Source: Extensimonas vulgaris (GTDB lineage Bacteria; Pseudomonadota; Gammaproteobacteria; Burkholderiales; Burkholderiaceae_C). From it: 64,000 nucleotides of DNA. The DNA lies in NCBI RefSeq assembly GCF_003337425.1, contig NZ_QPJU01000002.1:124001-188000 (forward strand), in the 5' to 3' direction. The notes beneath the pieces are model-generated. The model ran no database searches and was not told the origin of the DNA. It saw only the letters and a program-made list of their open reading frames with translations. Positions 27,737 to 38,654 of the stretch are shown one piece after another (position 1 is the first letter of the stretch; every line of letters begins with the position of its first letter). Made by a program: the position numbers and the translations under genes.

Positions 27737-28660
27737 TCACCACGCCGGCGCCGGCTGCGCGAAGCCGCGCGGCGCCTGGCGTGCGTCCTCGAAGCTCACG
27801 AGTTCCCAGGCGCTGCGCTCGGCCAGCAGCGCGCGCAGCAACTGGTTGTTGAGCGCATGGCCCGAGCGGAATGCGCTGTAGGCCGCGAGCAGCGGCTTGC
27901 CCAGCAGATAGAGATCGCCCATGGCGTCGAGAATCTTGTGCTTGACGAATTCGTCGTCGTAGCGCAGGCCGTCGCTGTTGAGCACCTTGTAGTCGTCCAT
28001 GACGATGGCGTTGTCCAGCCCACCGCCCAGCGCGAGGCCGTTGGCGCGCATCATTTCGACGTCGCGCGTGAAGCCGAAGGTGCGCGCGCGCGCGATGTCG
28101 CGGCTGTAGCGGCCCGAGCCGAGGTCGAACTCGACGCGCTGGCCTGTGGCGTCGACGGCCGGGTGGTCGAAGTCGATCTCGAAGCTGAGCTTGAAGCCGT
28201 GGTACGGCTCGAGCCGCGCCCACTTGGCCTGCGCGCCCTCGCCCTCGCGCACCTCGACGGGACGCAGGATGCGAACGAAACGCCGCGGCGCGTTTTGCAG
28301 CACGATGCCGGCGCTTTGCAGCAAAAAGACAAACGATGCGGCCGAGCCGTCGAGGATGGGCACCTCTTCGGCCGTGATGTCCACATAAAGATTGTCCAGC
28401 CCCAGGCCTGCACAGGCCGACATCAAATGCTCGACGGTGTGCACCTTGGCATGGCCGCGACCGATGGTCGAGGCCAGACGTGTATCGGTCACGGCCTCGG
28501 CGCTGACGGGAATGTCCATGGGCTCGGGCAGGTCGATGCGGCGAAACACGATGCCCGTGTCGGGTGGCGCGGGGCGCAGCGTGAGCTCCACGCGCTGCCC
28601 GCTGTGCAGGCCGACGCCCACGGCGCGGGTCAGGGTCTTGAGGGTGCGTTGCTGCAGCAT
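27737..28660 (-). CDS. lpxC: UDP-3-O-acyl-N-acetylglucosamine deacetylase
   Basis: 307 aa zinc enzyme for the committed step of lipid A synthesis. Zinc ligands are visible: His78 ([10 protein letters not shown]), His241 and Asp245 ([11 protein letters not shown]); the catalytic His268 is in RSGHALNNQ. It is the last gene of the dcw cluster, 74 bases after ftsZ, the common position in proteobacteria. Length and motifs are normal. Confidence 0.97.
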   Translation of the reverse strand: MLQQRTLKTLTRAVGVGLHSGQRVELTLRPAPPDTGIVFRRIDLPEPMDIPVSAEAVTDTRLASTIGRGHAKVHTVEHLMSACAGLGLDNLYVDITAEEVPILDGSAASFVFLLQSAGIVLQNAPRRFVRILRPVEVREGEGAQAKWARLEPYHGFKLSFEIDFDHPAVDATGQRVEFDLGSGRYSRDIARARTFGFTRDVEMMRANGLALGGGLDNAIVMDDYKVLNSDGLRYDDEFVKHKILDAMGDLYLLGKPLLAAYSAFRSGHALNNQLLRALLAERSAWELVSFEDARQAPRGFAQPAPAW

Positions 28661-28706
28661 GGCGGGATTTTACGCCGCCATGACCGCACGCAGCGCAGCA
28701 TTTTCA

Positions 28707-28721
28707 CTATCGTGACGATAG
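28707..28721. other. CTATCG hairpin between ftsZ and lpxC
   Basis: CTATCG-TGA-CGATAG, an inverted repeat whose stem (GCTATCGT/ACGATAGC in part) is shared with the larger hairpin upstream of marC at 7536-7565. No T-run, so not a clear terminator. Confidence 0.3.
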
Positions 28722-28734
28722 CTTCCCGGGCAGA

Positions 28735-29979
28735 TCAGTCGGCCTGTTTGCGCAGATAAGCAGGGATTTCCACGTCGTCCATGCCACTCAGCGAGAGCGC
28801 ATCCACGCGCGCTGCCGCCGTGGCTGCCGTGCGGTTGTTGCGCCACACGCTGGGCGTCTTCATATGGCCATAGTCGGCGGGGGCGCCGGGCATGGCTCCT
28901 GCCGGGGCGATGCCACCCCCTGCCGGCATGGCCCCTGCGCCCGGCATGACGAAGGCCAGATTGTCCGTGCCGGTACGCAGGCCGCCTTGCACCACCGAGA
29001 TCGGCTGACGGCGCGCGTTCGGGCGCGACAGGCCCGTGGCCACCACGGTCACGCGGATCGCGTCGCCCAGGCTGTCGTCGTAGGCCGCGCCGAAGATCAC
29101 ATGCGCGTCGGGCGAGGCGTAGGCGTTGATGGTGTTCATGGCCAGGCGCGATTCGGACAGCTTGAGGCTGCCCTTGCTCGCCGTGACCAGCACCAGCACG
29201 CCCTTGGCGCCCGACAGGTCTATGCCTTCGAGCAGCGGGCAGGCGATGGCCTGCTCGGCGGCGATGCGCGCACGGTCGGGCCCGGTGGCCGTGGCCGTGC
29301 CCATCATGGCCTTGCCAGGCTCGCCCATGACGGTGCGCACGTCCTCGAAGTCCACGTTCACCTGGCCGTACTCGTTGATGATCTCGGCAATGCCGCCGAC
29401 GGCGTTCTTGAGCACGTCGTTGGCATGCGCGAAGGCTTCGTCCTGGGTGACATCGTCGCCCAGCACGTCGAGCAGTTTTTCGTTGAGCACGACGATCAGC
29501 GAATCGACGTTGGCCTCGAGTTCGGCCAGACCGCTGTCGGCATTGTTCATGCGGCGCCCGCCCTCCCATTCGAAGGGTTTGGTGACCACGCCCACGGTGA
29601 GGATGCCCATCTCCTTGGCCACGCGCGCGATCACCGGCGCCGCGCCCGTGCCCGTGCCGCCGCCCATGCCGGCGGTGATGAACAGCATGTGCGCGCCGCT
29701 GATCGCGCTGCGGATGTCGTCGATCGCCGCTTCGGCGGCCTCGCGCCCCTTGTCGGGCTTGCTGCCTGCGCCCAGGCCGCTTTGGCCGAGCTGGATGATG
29801 CGGTGCGCCGAGCTGCGTGTGAGCGCCTGCGAATCGGTGTTCGCGGCGATGAACTCCACCCCCTGCACCTGGCGGCCGATCATGTGCTCGACGGCGTTGC
29901 TGCCGCCGCCGCCCACGCCGATCACCTTGATCTGGGTGCCCTGGTTGAATTCTTCGGCTTCAATCATTTCGATGCTCAT
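28735..29979 (-). CDS. ftsZ: Cell division protein FtsZ
   Basis: 414 aa tubulin-like GTPase that forms the division ring. The tubulin signature GGGTGTG is at residues 106-112, the nucleotide-binding GVGGGGSNAVEHM near 21, and the T7-loop NVDFEDVRTVM later. A Gly/Ala/Pro linker leads to the conserved C-terminal peptide EIPAYLRKQAD that contacts FtsA and ZipA. AAGGAG precedes the ATG. A 177-base gap from ftsA contains a long T-rich run on the coding strand, possibly a local promoter or attenuation site. Confidence 0.97.
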   Translation of the reverse strand: MSIEMIEAEEFNQGTQIKVIGVGGGGSNAVEHMIGRQVQGVEFIAANTDSQALTRSSAHRIIQLGQSGLGAGSKPDKGREAAEAAIDDIRSAISGAHMLFITAGMGGGTGTGAAPVIARVAKEMGILTVGVVTKPFEWEGGRRMNNADSGLAELEANVDSLIVVLNEKLLDVLGDDVTQDEAFAHANDVLKNAVGGIAEIINEYGQVNVDFEDVRTVMGEPGKAMMGTATATGPDRARIAAEQAIACPLLEGIDLSGAKGVLVLVTASKGSLKLSESRLAMNTINAYASPDAHVIFGAAYDDSLGDAIRVTVVATGLSRPNARRQPISVVQGGLRTGTDNLAFVMPGAGAMPAGGGIAPAGAMPGAPADYGHMKTPSVWRNNRTAATAAARVDALSLSGMDDVEIPAYLRKQAD

Positions 29980-30156
29980 GACCTTGCTCCTTGCTGTGAT
30001 GTGCTGGTTTCGCTTGGGTGCGGATAAAGAAAAAAAGAAAAAACAAAACGGTGGAACCGCGGGGCGGTGCAGTGCACGGCGGGCCGGTGCTGCGCCAGCG
30101 GCCGCGCGGGATGCGTCGGCGCGGGCCGCGCGGGTGCCAGATGGTGGGCCGCATGC

Positions 30157-31386
30157 TCAGAAGTTCCCCACGATGAAGTCCTTGACGCGGTCCAGCATGG
30201 TCTTCATGGAGCCGCTTTTCTGCGCCACCTTGAAGCCGCGCAGGCGCGCCAGGCGCGCTTCTTCGAGCAGGCCCATCACGGTGGCGGCGCGCGGCTGCGC
30301 GACCATGTCGGCGAGCGCGCTCGCATACTTGGGCACGCCGCGGCGCACGGGCTTGAGGAAGATGTCCTCGCCGAGCTCGACCATGCCGGGCATGACGCTG
30401 CTGCCGCCCGTGAGCACTATGCCCGAGGAGAGCAGCTCCTCGTAGCCCGACTCGCGCACCACCTGTTGCACGAGGGCGAAGATTTCTTCCACGCGCGGCT
30501 CGATCACGCCGACCAGCGCCTGCTTGCCGAGCATGCGCGGGCCGCGGTCGCCCAGGCCCGGCACCTCGACCTGCGCCTCGGGGTCGGCGAGCAGCTGTTT
30601 GGCGCAGCCGCTTTCGACCTTGATGTCTTCGGCGTCCTTGGTGGGGGTGCGCAGCGCCATCGCGATGTCGCTCGTGATGAGGTCGCCCGCGATCGGGATC
30701 ACCGCCGTGTGGCGGATCGCCCCGCCCGTGAAAATGGCCACGTCGGTGGTGCCCGCGCCGATGTCGACCACGGCCACGCCGAGTTCGCGTTCGTCGTCGG
30801 TGAGCACGGCCTGGCTCGATGCCAGCGGATTGAGCAGCAGCTGCTCGACCTCGAGGCCGCAGCGGCGCACGCACTTGATGATGTTTTCGGCCGCGCTCTG
30901 CGCGCCGGTCACGATGTGCACCTTGGCTTCGAGGCGGATGCCGCTCATGCCGATGGGCTCTTTCACGTCCTGGCCGTCGATCACGAACTCCTGCGGCTCG
31001 ACGAGCAGCAGACGCTGGTCGGAGGAGATGTTCACGGCCTTGGCCGTCTCGACCACGCGCGCCACGTCGGCGGGCGTGACCTCCTTGTCCTTGACGGCGA
31101 CCATGCCGCTGGAGTTCAGGCCGCGGATGTGGCTGCCCGTGATGCCGGTATAGACGCGCTGGATTTTGCAGTCGGCCATGAACTCGGCCTCTTTGAGCGC
31201 CTGCTGGATGCTTTGCACGGTGGCCTCGATGTTCACCACCACGCCGCGCTTGAGGCCGTTGCTCGGCGCCACGCCCAGGCCCGCGAGCTTGAGCTCGCCC
31301 GTGGGCAGCACCTCGGCCACCACGGCCATGATCTTGGCCGTGCCTATGTCCAGCCCCACCACCACATCTTTGTATTCTCTTGCCAT
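30157..31386 (-). CDS. ftsA: Cell division protein FtsA
   Basis: 409 aa actin-like ATPase tethering FtsZ to the membrane. Phosphate-binding VVGLDIGTAKIMAVVAE at the N-terminus, VVDIGAGTTDVAIF in the middle and LTGGSSVMPGM near the end are the actin-fold motifs. The C-terminal MLDRVKDFIVGNF is an amphipathic membrane-targeting helix. The ATG at 31386 lies one base after the ftsQ stop. Confidence 0.96.
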   Translation of the reverse strand: MAREYKDVVVGLDIGTAKIMAVVAEVLPTGELKLAGLGVAPSNGLKRGVVVNIEATVQSIQQALKEAEFMADCKIQRVYTGITGSHIRGLNSSGMVAVKDKEVTPADVARVVETAKAVNISSDQRLLLVEPQEFVIDGQDVKEPIGMSGIRLEAKVHIVTGAQSAAENIIKCVRRCGLEVEQLLLNPLASSQAVLTDDERELGVAVVDIGAGTTDVAIFTGGAIRHTAVIPIAGDLITSDIAMALRTPTKDAEDIKVESGCAKQLLADPEAQVEVPGLGDRGPRMLGKQALVGVIEPRVEEIFALVQQVVRESGYEELLSSGIVLTGGSSVMPGMVELGEDIFLKPVRRGVPKYASALADMVAQPRAATVMGLLEEARLARLRGFKVAQKSGSMKTMLDRVKDFIVGNF

Positions 31387-31387
31387 C

Positions 31388-32236
31388 TCAGTGCCTGCCT
31401 TTGTCGCTGTTTTCGCTTTGCCCGCGCTGCCCACTCTTGCCACTTTTTGGCTTCGCGCCTGGCGGCGCGCCCTCGGTCACGGTGCTCACGCCGCGCAGGC
31501 GCAGCGCGTAGCCGCTCGGGTAGCGCAGGTCGGCCGACTCCAGCGCATCGACGCGCCGGCCGTAGTGCGCGGCCACCAACGTGACGGTGCGCACGAAGCG
31601 CTGCGCGCGCTGCACCAGCTCCTGCGGCGTGCCGCTGCCGAGCTCGACCACGGCGCCGCTGTCCAGCGTGGCGTGCCAGCCGCCACGCCCGCTTTGCGCG
31701 AGCGTCTGCACCTGCAGCCCGAGCGGCGCGAACACCGGCTGTAGCAGCGCGTGCACCTGCAACATTTCGAGCGCGTGGCCCTCGGGCGCGATGAGGCGCG
31801 GCAGGTCTTCATCGACCATATCCGTGTTCACCTCGAACACCTCACCCTCGCGGTCCACCATGGCGGTGCTGCCTTCGGGGCCCCAATAGGCCACCGGGCG
31901 GTATTCCTGCAGGTGCACACGCAGGCTGGCCGGGAATTCACGCCGCACCGTGGCCGTGCGCACCCAGGGCACCTGCTCGAAGGCCGCGCGCACGGCATGC
32001 AAGTCCATGGTGAAAAAATTGCCCGTAAGTTGTGGCGCGACGTTGGCGCGCAGCGTGACCGGGTTGTTGTGCTCGAGCTCGCCCTCGACAACGATGCGTG
32101 TGAGCGCAAATGCCGGCGCGTGCAGCACGCGCCAGACCAGCGCCGCCAGCAGCAGCGCGGCGCAGCCCACGAACACGACCGATGCGGTCAGGTTCATGAG
32201 CTTGACATCCGGCGGCACGGGCAGCGGGGCATTCAT
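31388..32236 (-). CDS. ftsQ: Cell division protein FtsQ
   Basis: 282 aa bitopic divisome protein. One transmembrane helix (about 15-38, [17 protein letters not shown]), then the POTRA domain ([20 protein letters not shown]) and the beta domain ([20 protein letters not shown]). The C-terminal 30 residues are Gly/Lys/Ser rich and variable. Start overlaps the ddl stop as ATGA. Confidence 0.94.
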   Translation of the reverse strand: MNAPLPVPPDVKLMNLTASVVFVGCAALLLAALVWRVLHAPAFALTRIVVEGELEHNNPVTLRANVAPQLTGNFFTMDLHAVRAAFEQVPWVRTATVRREFPASLRVHLQEYRPVAYWGPEGSTAMVDREGEVFEVNTDMVDEDLPRLIAPEGHALEMLQVHALLQPVFAPLGLQVQTLAQSGRGGWHATLDSGAVVELGSGTPQELVQRAQRFVRTVTLVAAHYGRRVDALESADLRYPSGYALRLRGVSTVTEGAPPGAKPKSGKSGQRGQSENSDKGRH

Positions 32237-33231
32237 TGCGGTGCGCCTCCCCAGGTGGCGCCGGGCGGCGTGTCCAGCGTGGCGGTAGCGAGCAGGGCCA
32301 GGCACAGGTCTTCGTAGCTGAGGCCCGCGGCGCGCGCCGCCATGGGCACGAGCGAGTGGCCCGTCATACCCGGCGAGGTGTTGATTTCGAGCAAAAAGGG
32401 CATGCGGTCGCCTTCCCGCACCATGATGTCGGCGCGCGCCCAGCCGCGGCAGCCCAGGCTGCGGTAGGCCGCGAGCGCCAGCTCCTGCAGCGCATGCTCC
32501 TCGGCTTCGGGCAGGCCGCAGGGGCAGAGGTACTGCGTGTCGTCGGTGAAGTATTTGTGCTGGTAGTCGTAGTTGCCGCCGGGCGCAAGGATGCGGATCA
32601 GCGGCAGCGCGCGCGCCTGTGCGCCCGTGCCGAGCACAGCGCAGGTAGTTTCGTCGCCTGCGATGAACTGCTCGCACAACACCTCAGGGTCGTAGCGCGC
32701 GGCGAGCGCGTAGGCGGCGGCGCACTCGTGCGGCAGGTGCACCTTGGTAAGGCCAATGGTCGAGCCTTCGCGCGCGGGCTTGACGATCATGGGCGCGCCC
32801 AATGTCTGCAGCGCCTGCACGGTTTCGTCGGCGCTGGCCACCTGACGCCAGTCGGGCGTGGGCAGGCCGTCGGCGCGCCACAGGCGCTTGGTCATGGTCT
32901 TGTCCATGGCCACGCTCGAAGCGAGCACGCCCGAGCCGGTGTAGGGAATGCCCAGCAGCTCGAGGGCGCCCTGCACCGTGCCGTCCTCGCCGTGGCGGCC
33001 GTGCAGCGCGATGAAGCAGCGCGCAAAGCCCTGCTGCCTGAGCGCGCCGAGCTCCTGCGTGGCCGGGTCGAACGCATGCGCATCGACGCCGCGCGCGCGC
33101 AGCGCCTGCAGCACGCCCTGGCCCGACATCAGCGAGATGTCGCGCTCGGCCGAGGTGCCGCCCAGGAGCACGGCAACCTTGCCCAGTGCGGCCACGTCGA
33201 TACTGTGGAGTTTGAGGTCAAAATGGCTCAT
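32233..33231 (-). CDS. ddl: D-alanine--D-alanine ligase
   Basis: 332 aa ATP-grasp enzyme making the D-Ala-D-Ala dipeptide for peptidoglycan. [19 protein letters not shown] is the N-terminal signature, [14 protein letters not shown] follows, and [15 protein letters not shown] is the C-terminal metal/ATP signature. The Lys/Tyr-containing omega loop reads NYDYQHKYF. Start overlaps the murC stop (ATGA). Its place in the dcw cluster corresponds to ddlB of other proteobacteria. Confidence 0.96.
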   Translation of the reverse strand: MSHFDLKLHSIDVAALGKVAVLLGGTSAERDISLMSGQGVLQALRARGVDAHAFDPATQELGALRQQGFARCFIALHGRHGEDGTVQGALELLGIPYTGSGVLASSVAMDKTMTKRLWRADGLPTPDWRQVASADETVQALQTLGAPMIVKPAREGSTIGLTKVHLPHECAAAYALAARYDPEVLCEQFIAGDETTCAVLGTGAQARALPLIRILAPGGNYDYQHKYFTDDTQYLCPCGLPEAEEHALQELALAAYRSLGCRGWARADIMVREGDRMPFLLEINTSPGMTGHSLVPMAARAAGLSYEDLCLALLATATLDTPPGATWGGAPQ

Positions 33232-34661
33232 AGCGCTTGTTCCACCTGCGCAAGCAGCTCCTTGGATTGTAGCAATGCGACGACTTTCGCGGGCACGGCC
33301 CCGATCGAGCCCGCGCCCATGCACAGCACTACGTCACCGGCGCGCGCGTTTGCGGCGATGGCCTGCGGCAGCTCGGCCACGTCGGCGATGAACACGGGCT
33401 CCACCTTGCCGGCCACGCGCAGCGCGCGCGCGAGCGTGCGCCCGTCGGCTGCGACCACGGGCGCCTCGCCCGCGGCATAGACCTCGGTGAGCAGCACGGC
33501 GTCTGCGCTGCCGATGACCTGCACGAAGTCCTCGAAGCAGTCGCGCGTGCGGCTGTAGCGGTGCGGCTGAAAGGCCAGCACCAGGCGCCGGCCCGGAAAC
33601 GCGCCGCGCGCCGCCGCGAGCGTGGCCGCCATCTCGGCCGGGTGGTGGCCGTAGTCGTCGATCAGCGTGAACCTGCCGCCACCCTGCGCGGGCAGCTCGC
33701 CATAGCGCTGAAAGCGCCGTCCCACGCCTTTGAAGCCCGCGAGCGCGCGCAGCACGGCCTCGTCGGGAATGTTGAGCTCGACCGCGACGGCGATGGCGGC
33801 GAGCGCGTTGAGCACGTTGTGCGCGCCCGCGAGGTTGAGCACCACGTCGAGGTCGGGCAGCTGCACGCCGTTGCGCCGCTGCACCGTGAAGCGCATCTGC
33901 CCGCCTTCGGCGCGCACCTCGACGGCGCGCACCTGCGCGTCCTCGGCAAAGCCGTAGCTCGTGACCGGGCAGGTCACTTCGGGCAGGATCTCGCGCACCG
34001 CGGGGCTTTCGAGGCACAAAATGGCCGCGCCGTAAAACGGCATGCGGTGCAGAAAATCGACGAAGGCTTTTTTCAGCCGGCCGAAGTCGTGCCCGTAGGT
34101 TTCCATGTGGTCGGCGTCGATGTTGGTGACCACGGCCAGCACGGGCAGCAGGTTGAGGAAGGACGCATCCGACTCGTCGGCCTCGACCACGATGTAGTCA
34201 CCCTGGCCCAGGCGCGCGTTCGCGCCTGCGCTGTTCAGGCGCCCGCCGATCACGAAGGTCGGATCGAGCCCGGCCTCGGCGAGCACGCTGGTGACGAGGC
34301 TGGTGGTCGTCGTCTTGCCGTGCGTGCCCGCAATCGCGATACCGCGCTTGAGGCGCATGAGTTCGGCCAGCATGAGCGCGCGCGGCACCACGGGAATCTT
34401 GCGCGCGCGCGCCGCGAGCACCTCGGGGTTGTCGGGCTTGACCGCGGTGGAGGTGACCACGGCATCGGCATCGGCAATGTGCGCGGCGTCGTGCCCCACC
34501 GCGGTGCGTATGCCCAGGGCCGCGAGGCGGCGCAGCGTGGCGCTGTCGGCCAAGTCCGAGCCTGAGACGACGTAGCCCAGGTTGTGCAGCACTTCGGCAA
34601 TGCCGCTCATGCCGGCGCCGCCTATGCCGACGAAGTGGATGTGGCGTATGGCGTGCTTCAT
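33228..34661 (-). CDS. murC: UDP-N-acetylmuramate--L-alanine ligase
   Basis: 477 aa Mur ligase adding L-Ala to UDP-MurNAc. N-terminal [17 protein letters not shown] binds the UDP-sugar; the P-loop GTHGKTTTT is at 112-120; [14 protein letters not shown] and [16 protein letters not shown] are the MurC-specific C-terminal motifs. Start overlaps the murG stop (ATGA). Length is standard. Confidence 0.96.
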   Translation of the reverse strand: MKHAIRHIHFVGIGGAGMSGIAEVLHNLGYVVSGSDLADSATLRRLAALGIRTAVGHDAAHIADADAVVTSTAVKPDNPEVLAARARKIPVVPRALMLAELMRLKRGIAIAGTHGKTTTTSLVTSVLAEAGLDPTFVIGGRLNSAGANARLGQGDYIVVEADESDASFLNLLPVLAVVTNIDADHMETYGHDFGRLKKAFVDFLHRMPFYGAAILCLESPAVREILPEVTCPVTSYGFAEDAQVRAVEVRAEGGQMRFTVQRRNGVQLPDLDVVLNLAGAHNVLNALAAIAVAVELNIPDEAVLRALAGFKGVGRRFQRYGELPAQGGGRFTLIDDYGHHPAEMAATLAAARGAFPGRRLVLAFQPHRYSRTRDCFEDFVQVIGSADAVLLTEVYAAGEAPVVAADGRTLARALRVAGKVEPVFIADVAELPQAIAANARAGDVVLCMGAGSIGAVPAKVVALLQSKELLAQVEQAL

Positions 34662-35740
34662 GCAGCGAACTCCTCGCATGCGGCGAGCTCCTCGCACGCG
34701 GCGACGATGGCTTGCGTGGCCTCGGTTTTTTGCATCATTTTGGCCTTTTGCGCAGTATTCATGAGCGTAAGGCGATCTAGATTCGATAGCATCTTGGCGA
34801 GTTTTTCGGGGGTCAAATCCTGTTGTGGCACGAGCCAGCCGCCGCCCGCATCGACAAGAAAGCGCGCGTTGCGCGTCTGGTGGTCATCGACCGCGAACGG
34901 AAAGGGCACGAAGATCGCGGCCGCGCCCACGGCGGCGATCTCGGTCACGGTGCTCGCGCCGGCGCGGCAGACGATCACGTCGGCGGCGGCAAACGCGCTT
35001 GCCGTGTCGTCGATGAAGGGTGTGAGTTCGGCCTGCACGCCTGCGGCCGCGTAGTGCGCGCGCAGGGCTTCGAGCTGCGCCGCGCCGCTTTGGTGCGTGA
35101 CTTGCGGACGCACTTCGGGCGGGATCAGCGCGAGCGCCTGCGGCACGATCTCGTTGAGTGCACGCGCGCCCAGGCTGCCGCCCACCACGAGCAGCCGCAG
35201 CGGGCCGCTGCGACCGGCAAAGCGCGCGGCAGGCGCGGGCTGCTGCAAAAACGCTTCGCGCAAGGGGTTGCCCACCCACTGCGCACCCGGCAGCGCATCG
35301 GGGAAGGCCGTGAACACGCGCTGCGCAAGGCGCGCGAGTAGCTTGTTTGCCATGCCAGCGATGGAGTTTTGCTCGTGCAGCACCAGCGGCGTGCGCGCAA
35401 GCGCGGCCATGAGCCCGCCCGGAAAGCTGATGTAGCCGCCCAGCCCCACGACCACGCCAGGCTGCACGCGGCGCAGCACCGCGCGTGCCTGCGCGAGCGC
35501 ACGCAACAGGCGCCCCGGCAGGCGCGCCAGCGTGCCGAGGCCCTTGCCGCGCACGCCGGAAAAATCCACCGCCTCAAAAGCAAAGCCCTGCGGTACGACG
35601 AGGCGCTCTTCCATGCTGCCGGGCGCGCCCAGCCAGTGCACGGCAAAACCGCGCGCACGCAGCGCCTGCGCCACGGCCAGGCCCGGGAAGATATGCCCGC
35701 CCGTGCCGCCGGCCATGATGAGGGCGGTTTTGCGCGTCAT
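34658..35740 (-). CDS. murG: MurG, lipid II-forming GlcNAc transferase
   Basis: 360 aa membrane-associated glycosyltransferase converting lipid I to lipid II. Donor and acceptor loops are visible: [19 protein letters not shown] at the N-terminus and [15 protein letters not shown] plus [11 protein letters not shown] later. The extreme C-terminus is duplicated ([13 protein letters not shown]) by an 18 bp tandem repeat at 34665-34700. Start overlaps the ftsW stop. Confidence 0.96.
   Translation of the reverse strand: MTRKTALIMAGGTGGHIFPGLAVAQALRARGFAVHWLGAPGSMEERLVVPQGFAFEAVDFSGVRGKGLGTLARLPGRLLRALAQARAVLRRVQPGVVVGLGGYISFPGGLMAALARTPLVLHEQNSIAGMANKLLARLAQRVFTAFPDALPGAQWVGNPLREAFLQQPAPAARFAGRSGPLRLLVVGGSLGARALNEIVPQALALIPPEVRPQVTHQSGAAQLEALRAHYAAAGVQAELTPFIDDTASAFAAADVIVCRAGASTVTEIAAVGAAAIFVPFPFAVDDHQTRNARFLVDAGGGWLVPQQDLTPEKLAKMLSNLDRLTLMNTAQKAKMMQKTEATQAIVAACEELAACEEFAA
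34665..34700. repeat. 18 bp tandem duplication at the murG 3' end
   Basis: GCGAACTCCTCGCATGCG is followed directly by GCGAGCTCCTCGCACGCG, 16 of 18 bases equal. It adds six residues to MurG just before its stop and lies immediately upstream of the murC start. Confidence 0.65.
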
Positions 35741-37023
35741 ACGCGGCCCCCTCTCATCAGGAGCTTATTCTCGTAGTCGACGCGCAGCACCACCGCGAGC
35801 GCCACGAGGTTCATGAGGATGGCCGAGCCGCCGAAGCTCATGAGCGGCAGCGTCAGGCCCTTGGTGGGCAGGGCGCCGAGGTTCACGCCCATGTTGATGA
35901 AGCTCTGAAAGCCGAACCAGATCGCCACACCCTGCGCGACCAGGCCCGCGAACACGCGGTCCAGCGCGATCGCCTGGCGGCCTATGTGCATGATGCGGCG
36001 CGTCAGCCAGAAAAAGAGCACGATCAGCGTCAGCACGCCGACGAGGCCAAACTCTTCGCCGATCACCGAGAGCAGGAAGTCGGTGTGCGCCTCGGGCAGC
36101 CAGTTGAGCTTTTCCACGCTGTTGCCCAGGCCCACGCCGAAGATGCGCCCGCGGCCGATGGCGATCAGCGCGTGCGAGAGCTGATAGCCCTTGCCCAGCG
36201 CGTGCTCCATGCTCCACGGGTCGAGGTAGGCAAAGATGCGCTCGCGCCGCCACGGCGACAGGCCGATCATGAGCCCGAAGGCCACGACGAGGATCAGCGC
36301 GATCACGAAGAACATGCGCGCATTCACCCCGCCGAGGAACAAAATGCCCATGGCGATCACGGCGATCACCAGAAACGCGCCCATGTCGGGCTCGGCCAGC
36401 AGCAGCATGCCCACCACGGCCACGGCCGCGCCCATGGGCAGCACGGCGCGGAAAAAGCGCTCCTTGACCTCCATCTTGCGCACCATGTAGTCGCTCGCGT
36501 AGATCACCACGGCGAGCTTGGCGAGCTCGGACGGCTGGAAATTCATGATGCCCAGCGGCAGCCAGCGGCGCGCGCCGTTGACCACCGTGCCCACGTGCGG
36601 GATCAGCACGAGGATGAGCAGCATCAGCGCGGCGATGAACAGCCAGGGCGCGACGCGCTCCCAGGTGTCCATGGACACCTGAAACGCCAGCAGCGCCGCA
36701 ACAAAACCCAGGCCCAGCGCAATCGCGTGGCGCATGATGAAATGCGTGTGCGCGATCTTGCCGAAGCGCGGGTTGTCGGGCAGCGCGATCGAGGCCGAAT
36801 ACACCATCACCAGCCCCCAGGCGAGCAGCGCAACCACCACCCACAGCAAGGTCTGATCGAACCCCAGCACGCGCGCGGGCGTGGCGCTGGTCTGGCGGTA
36901 CTCGGTGCCGCCCACGCGCACGGGCAGACGATTGGCGGCCTGCGTCGACAGGCCGCCGAAGCGCGTGCCAGCCCAGGCGGCAAAACGCTGCCAGAGACTC
37001 ATGGATTCGAGCACGCGGCTCAT
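35737..37023 (-). CDS. ftsW: FtsW, SEDS-family peptidoglycan polymerase
   Basis: 428 aa with ten predicted helices, the septal peptidoglycan glycosyltransferase that works with FtsI. Family signatures: [23 protein letters not shown] in the middle and the catalytic-side [12 protein letters not shown], with [20 protein letters not shown] near the end. A cytoplasmic N-terminal extension of about 55 residues precedes the first helix. Start overlaps the murD stop (ATGA). Confidence 0.95.
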   Translation of the reverse strand: MSRVLESMSLWQRFAAWAGTRFGGLSTQAANRLPVRVGGTEYRQTSATPARVLGFDQTLLWVVVALLAWGLVMVYSASIALPDNPRFGKIAHTHFIMRHAIALGLGFVAALLAFQVSMDTWERVAPWLFIAALMLLILVLIPHVGTVVNGARRWLPLGIMNFQPSELAKLAVVIYASDYMVRKMEVKERFFRAVLPMGAAVAVVGMLLLAEPDMGAFLVIAVIAMGILFLGGVNARMFFVIALILVVAFGLMIGLSPWRRERIFAYLDPWSMEHALGKGYQLSHALIAIGRGRIFGVGLGNSVEKLNWLPEAHTDFLLSVIGEEFGLVGVLTLIVLFFWLTRRIMHIGRQAIALDRVFAGLVAQGVAIWFGFQSFINMGVNLGALPTKGLTLPLMSFGGSAILMNLVALAVVLRVDYENKLLMRGGRV

Positions 37024-38654
37024 GCCATGCCCTCCACGTCTTGTCCCATGTTCAAGGCCAGCGCGCGCACCGCCGCGCGGAACACTTCGGCGCGGTGCGC
37101 GTAGTCGCGGAACATGTCCAGGCTCGCGCAGGCCGGCGAGAGCAGCACGGCGTCGCCCGCTTGCGCGCACTGCGCGGCCTGCTGCACGGCTTCGGGCAGG
37201 CTCGCAGCGTCGAGCAGCGGCACGCCCGTGCCCTGCAGCGCGGCGCGGATGCGCGGCGCATCGCGGCCGATCAGCAGCACGGCGCGCGCGTGCCGCGCCA
37301 CGGGCGGCGCGAGCGGCGTGAAGTCCTGCCCCTTGCCCTCGCCGCCCAAAATCAGCACGATGCGGCGCTCGGCCCCGAGGCCGCTGAGCGCGGCCACGGT
37401 CGCACCCACGTTGGTGCCCTTGCTGTCGTCGAAATACTCGACCCCGGCGACGATGGCCACGGGCTCCACGCGGTGCGGCTCGCCGCGGTATGCGCGCAGG
37501 CCGTAGAGCATGGGCGCGAGCGCACAGCCCGCGGCAGTTGCGAGCGCCAGCGCGGCGAGCGCGTTCACGGCGTTGTGGCGCCCGCGGATGCGCAGCGCGT
37601 CGGCGGGCATGAGGCGCTGCAGCGGCAGCGGCGCCTGTGCGTCGGCCCCTGATTCAGTACGCGCACGGCGGCGCGGCGCGGCGTTTTCGGCGTTTTCGTG
37701 CGGCTGCGCACGCACGAGCCAGGCCATGCCGTGCACCACCTCGATGCCGAAGTCGCCGGCGCGGCGCGGCAAGTCGCCGCCGAAGGTCAGGTAGGCGCGC
37801 TGCGGCGCTGTTTGCGGCCGCGTTTTGCGCGCGCTAGCGTTCGATGCGACAGTGCTGGAGGCCGCAGAAACAGCCGCGGGCAGCATCTGCATCACCAGCG
37901 GGTCTTCGCGGTTGAGCACCATGAGCGCGTGCTGACCAAAGATGCGCGCCTTGGCCGCCGCGTAGCCTTGCAGGCTGCCGTGCCAGTCGAGGTGGTCTTG
38001 CGTGACGTTGAGCACCGCGGCCGCCGTGGGCTCGAAGCCCTGTACGCCGTCGAGCTGGAAGCTCGAGAGCTCGAGCACCCAGACCTCGGGCAGGCGGCCC
38101 GCGTCCATGCGCTCGCTCAAGGTGTCGAGCAGCGTCGGCCCGATATTTCCCGCGACGGCCACGCTCTTGCCGGCACGCTCCACGAGCTGGCCGGTCAGCG
38201 AGGTCACCGTGGTCTTGCCATTGGTGCCCGTGATGGCCAGCACGGCGGGCGCGTAGCCAGTCTGCGCACGCAGCGCCTGCAAGCCTTCAGAAAACAAGTC
38301 CAACTCGCCCCAAACGCTGATGGATTCTGCGCTGGCAGCTTCCACGATAGGAGCGATCGACGCCGGGCTCAGCCCCGGCGAGCGCAGCACCGCGGCATAG
38401 CCCTGGCCGCGCAGCAGCGCCGCGTCCAGCGCGCCGCTCACGAATGCGGCCTGCGGCAGCTCGGCGCGCAGCGTGGCGAGCTGCGGCGGTGCAGCGCGCG
38501 TGTCGGCCACCGTGACCAGCGCGCCGCAGCGCGCGCACCAGCGCGCCATCGCCAGTCCTGAGGCGCCCAGGCCCAGCACGAGCACGCGCGCGCCCTGCCA
38601 ACGCGCGAGCGCCGGGGTATGCTGGGCAATGGAAGTGGTGGCAGGGCTGTTCAT
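37020..38654 (-). CDS. murD: UDP-N-acetylmuramoylalanine--D-glutamate ligase
   Basis: 544 aa Mur ligase adding D-Glu. P-loop [13 protein letters not shown], and C-terminal [17 protein letters not shown] and [14 protein letters not shown] motifs. It is longer than the usual 440-500 aa because of an Ala/Ser/Arg-rich insertion in the central domain (roughly residues 265-360) that includes [12 protein letters not shown] and [14 protein letters not shown]; the insertion looks low-complexity. Start overlaps the mraY stop (ATGA). Confidence 0.95.
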   Translation of the reverse strand: MNSPATTSIAQHTPALARWQGARVLVLGLGASGLAMARWCARCGALVTVADTRAAPPQLATLRAELPQAAFVSGALDAALLRGQGYAAVLRSPGLSPASIAPIVEAASAESISVWGELDLFSEGLQALRAQTGYAPAVLAITGTNGKTTVTSLTGQLVERAGKSVAVAGNIGPTLLDTLSERMDAGRLPEVWVLELSSFQLDGVQGFEPTAAAVLNVTQDHLDWHGSLQGYAAAKARIFGQHALMVLNREDPLVMQMLPAAVSAASSTVASNASARKTRPQTAPQRAYLTFGGDLPRRAGDFGIEVVHGMAWLVRAQPHENAENAAPRRRARTESGADAQAPLPLQRLMPADALRIRGRHNAVNALAALALATAAGCALAPMLYGLRAYRGEPHRVEPVAIVAGVEYFDDSKGTNVGATVAALSGLGAERRIVLILGGEGKGQDFTPLAPPVARHARAVLLIGRDAPRIRAALQGTGVPLLDAASLPEAVQQAAQCAQAGDAVLLSPACASLDMFRDYAHRAEVFRAAVRALALNMGQDVEGMA

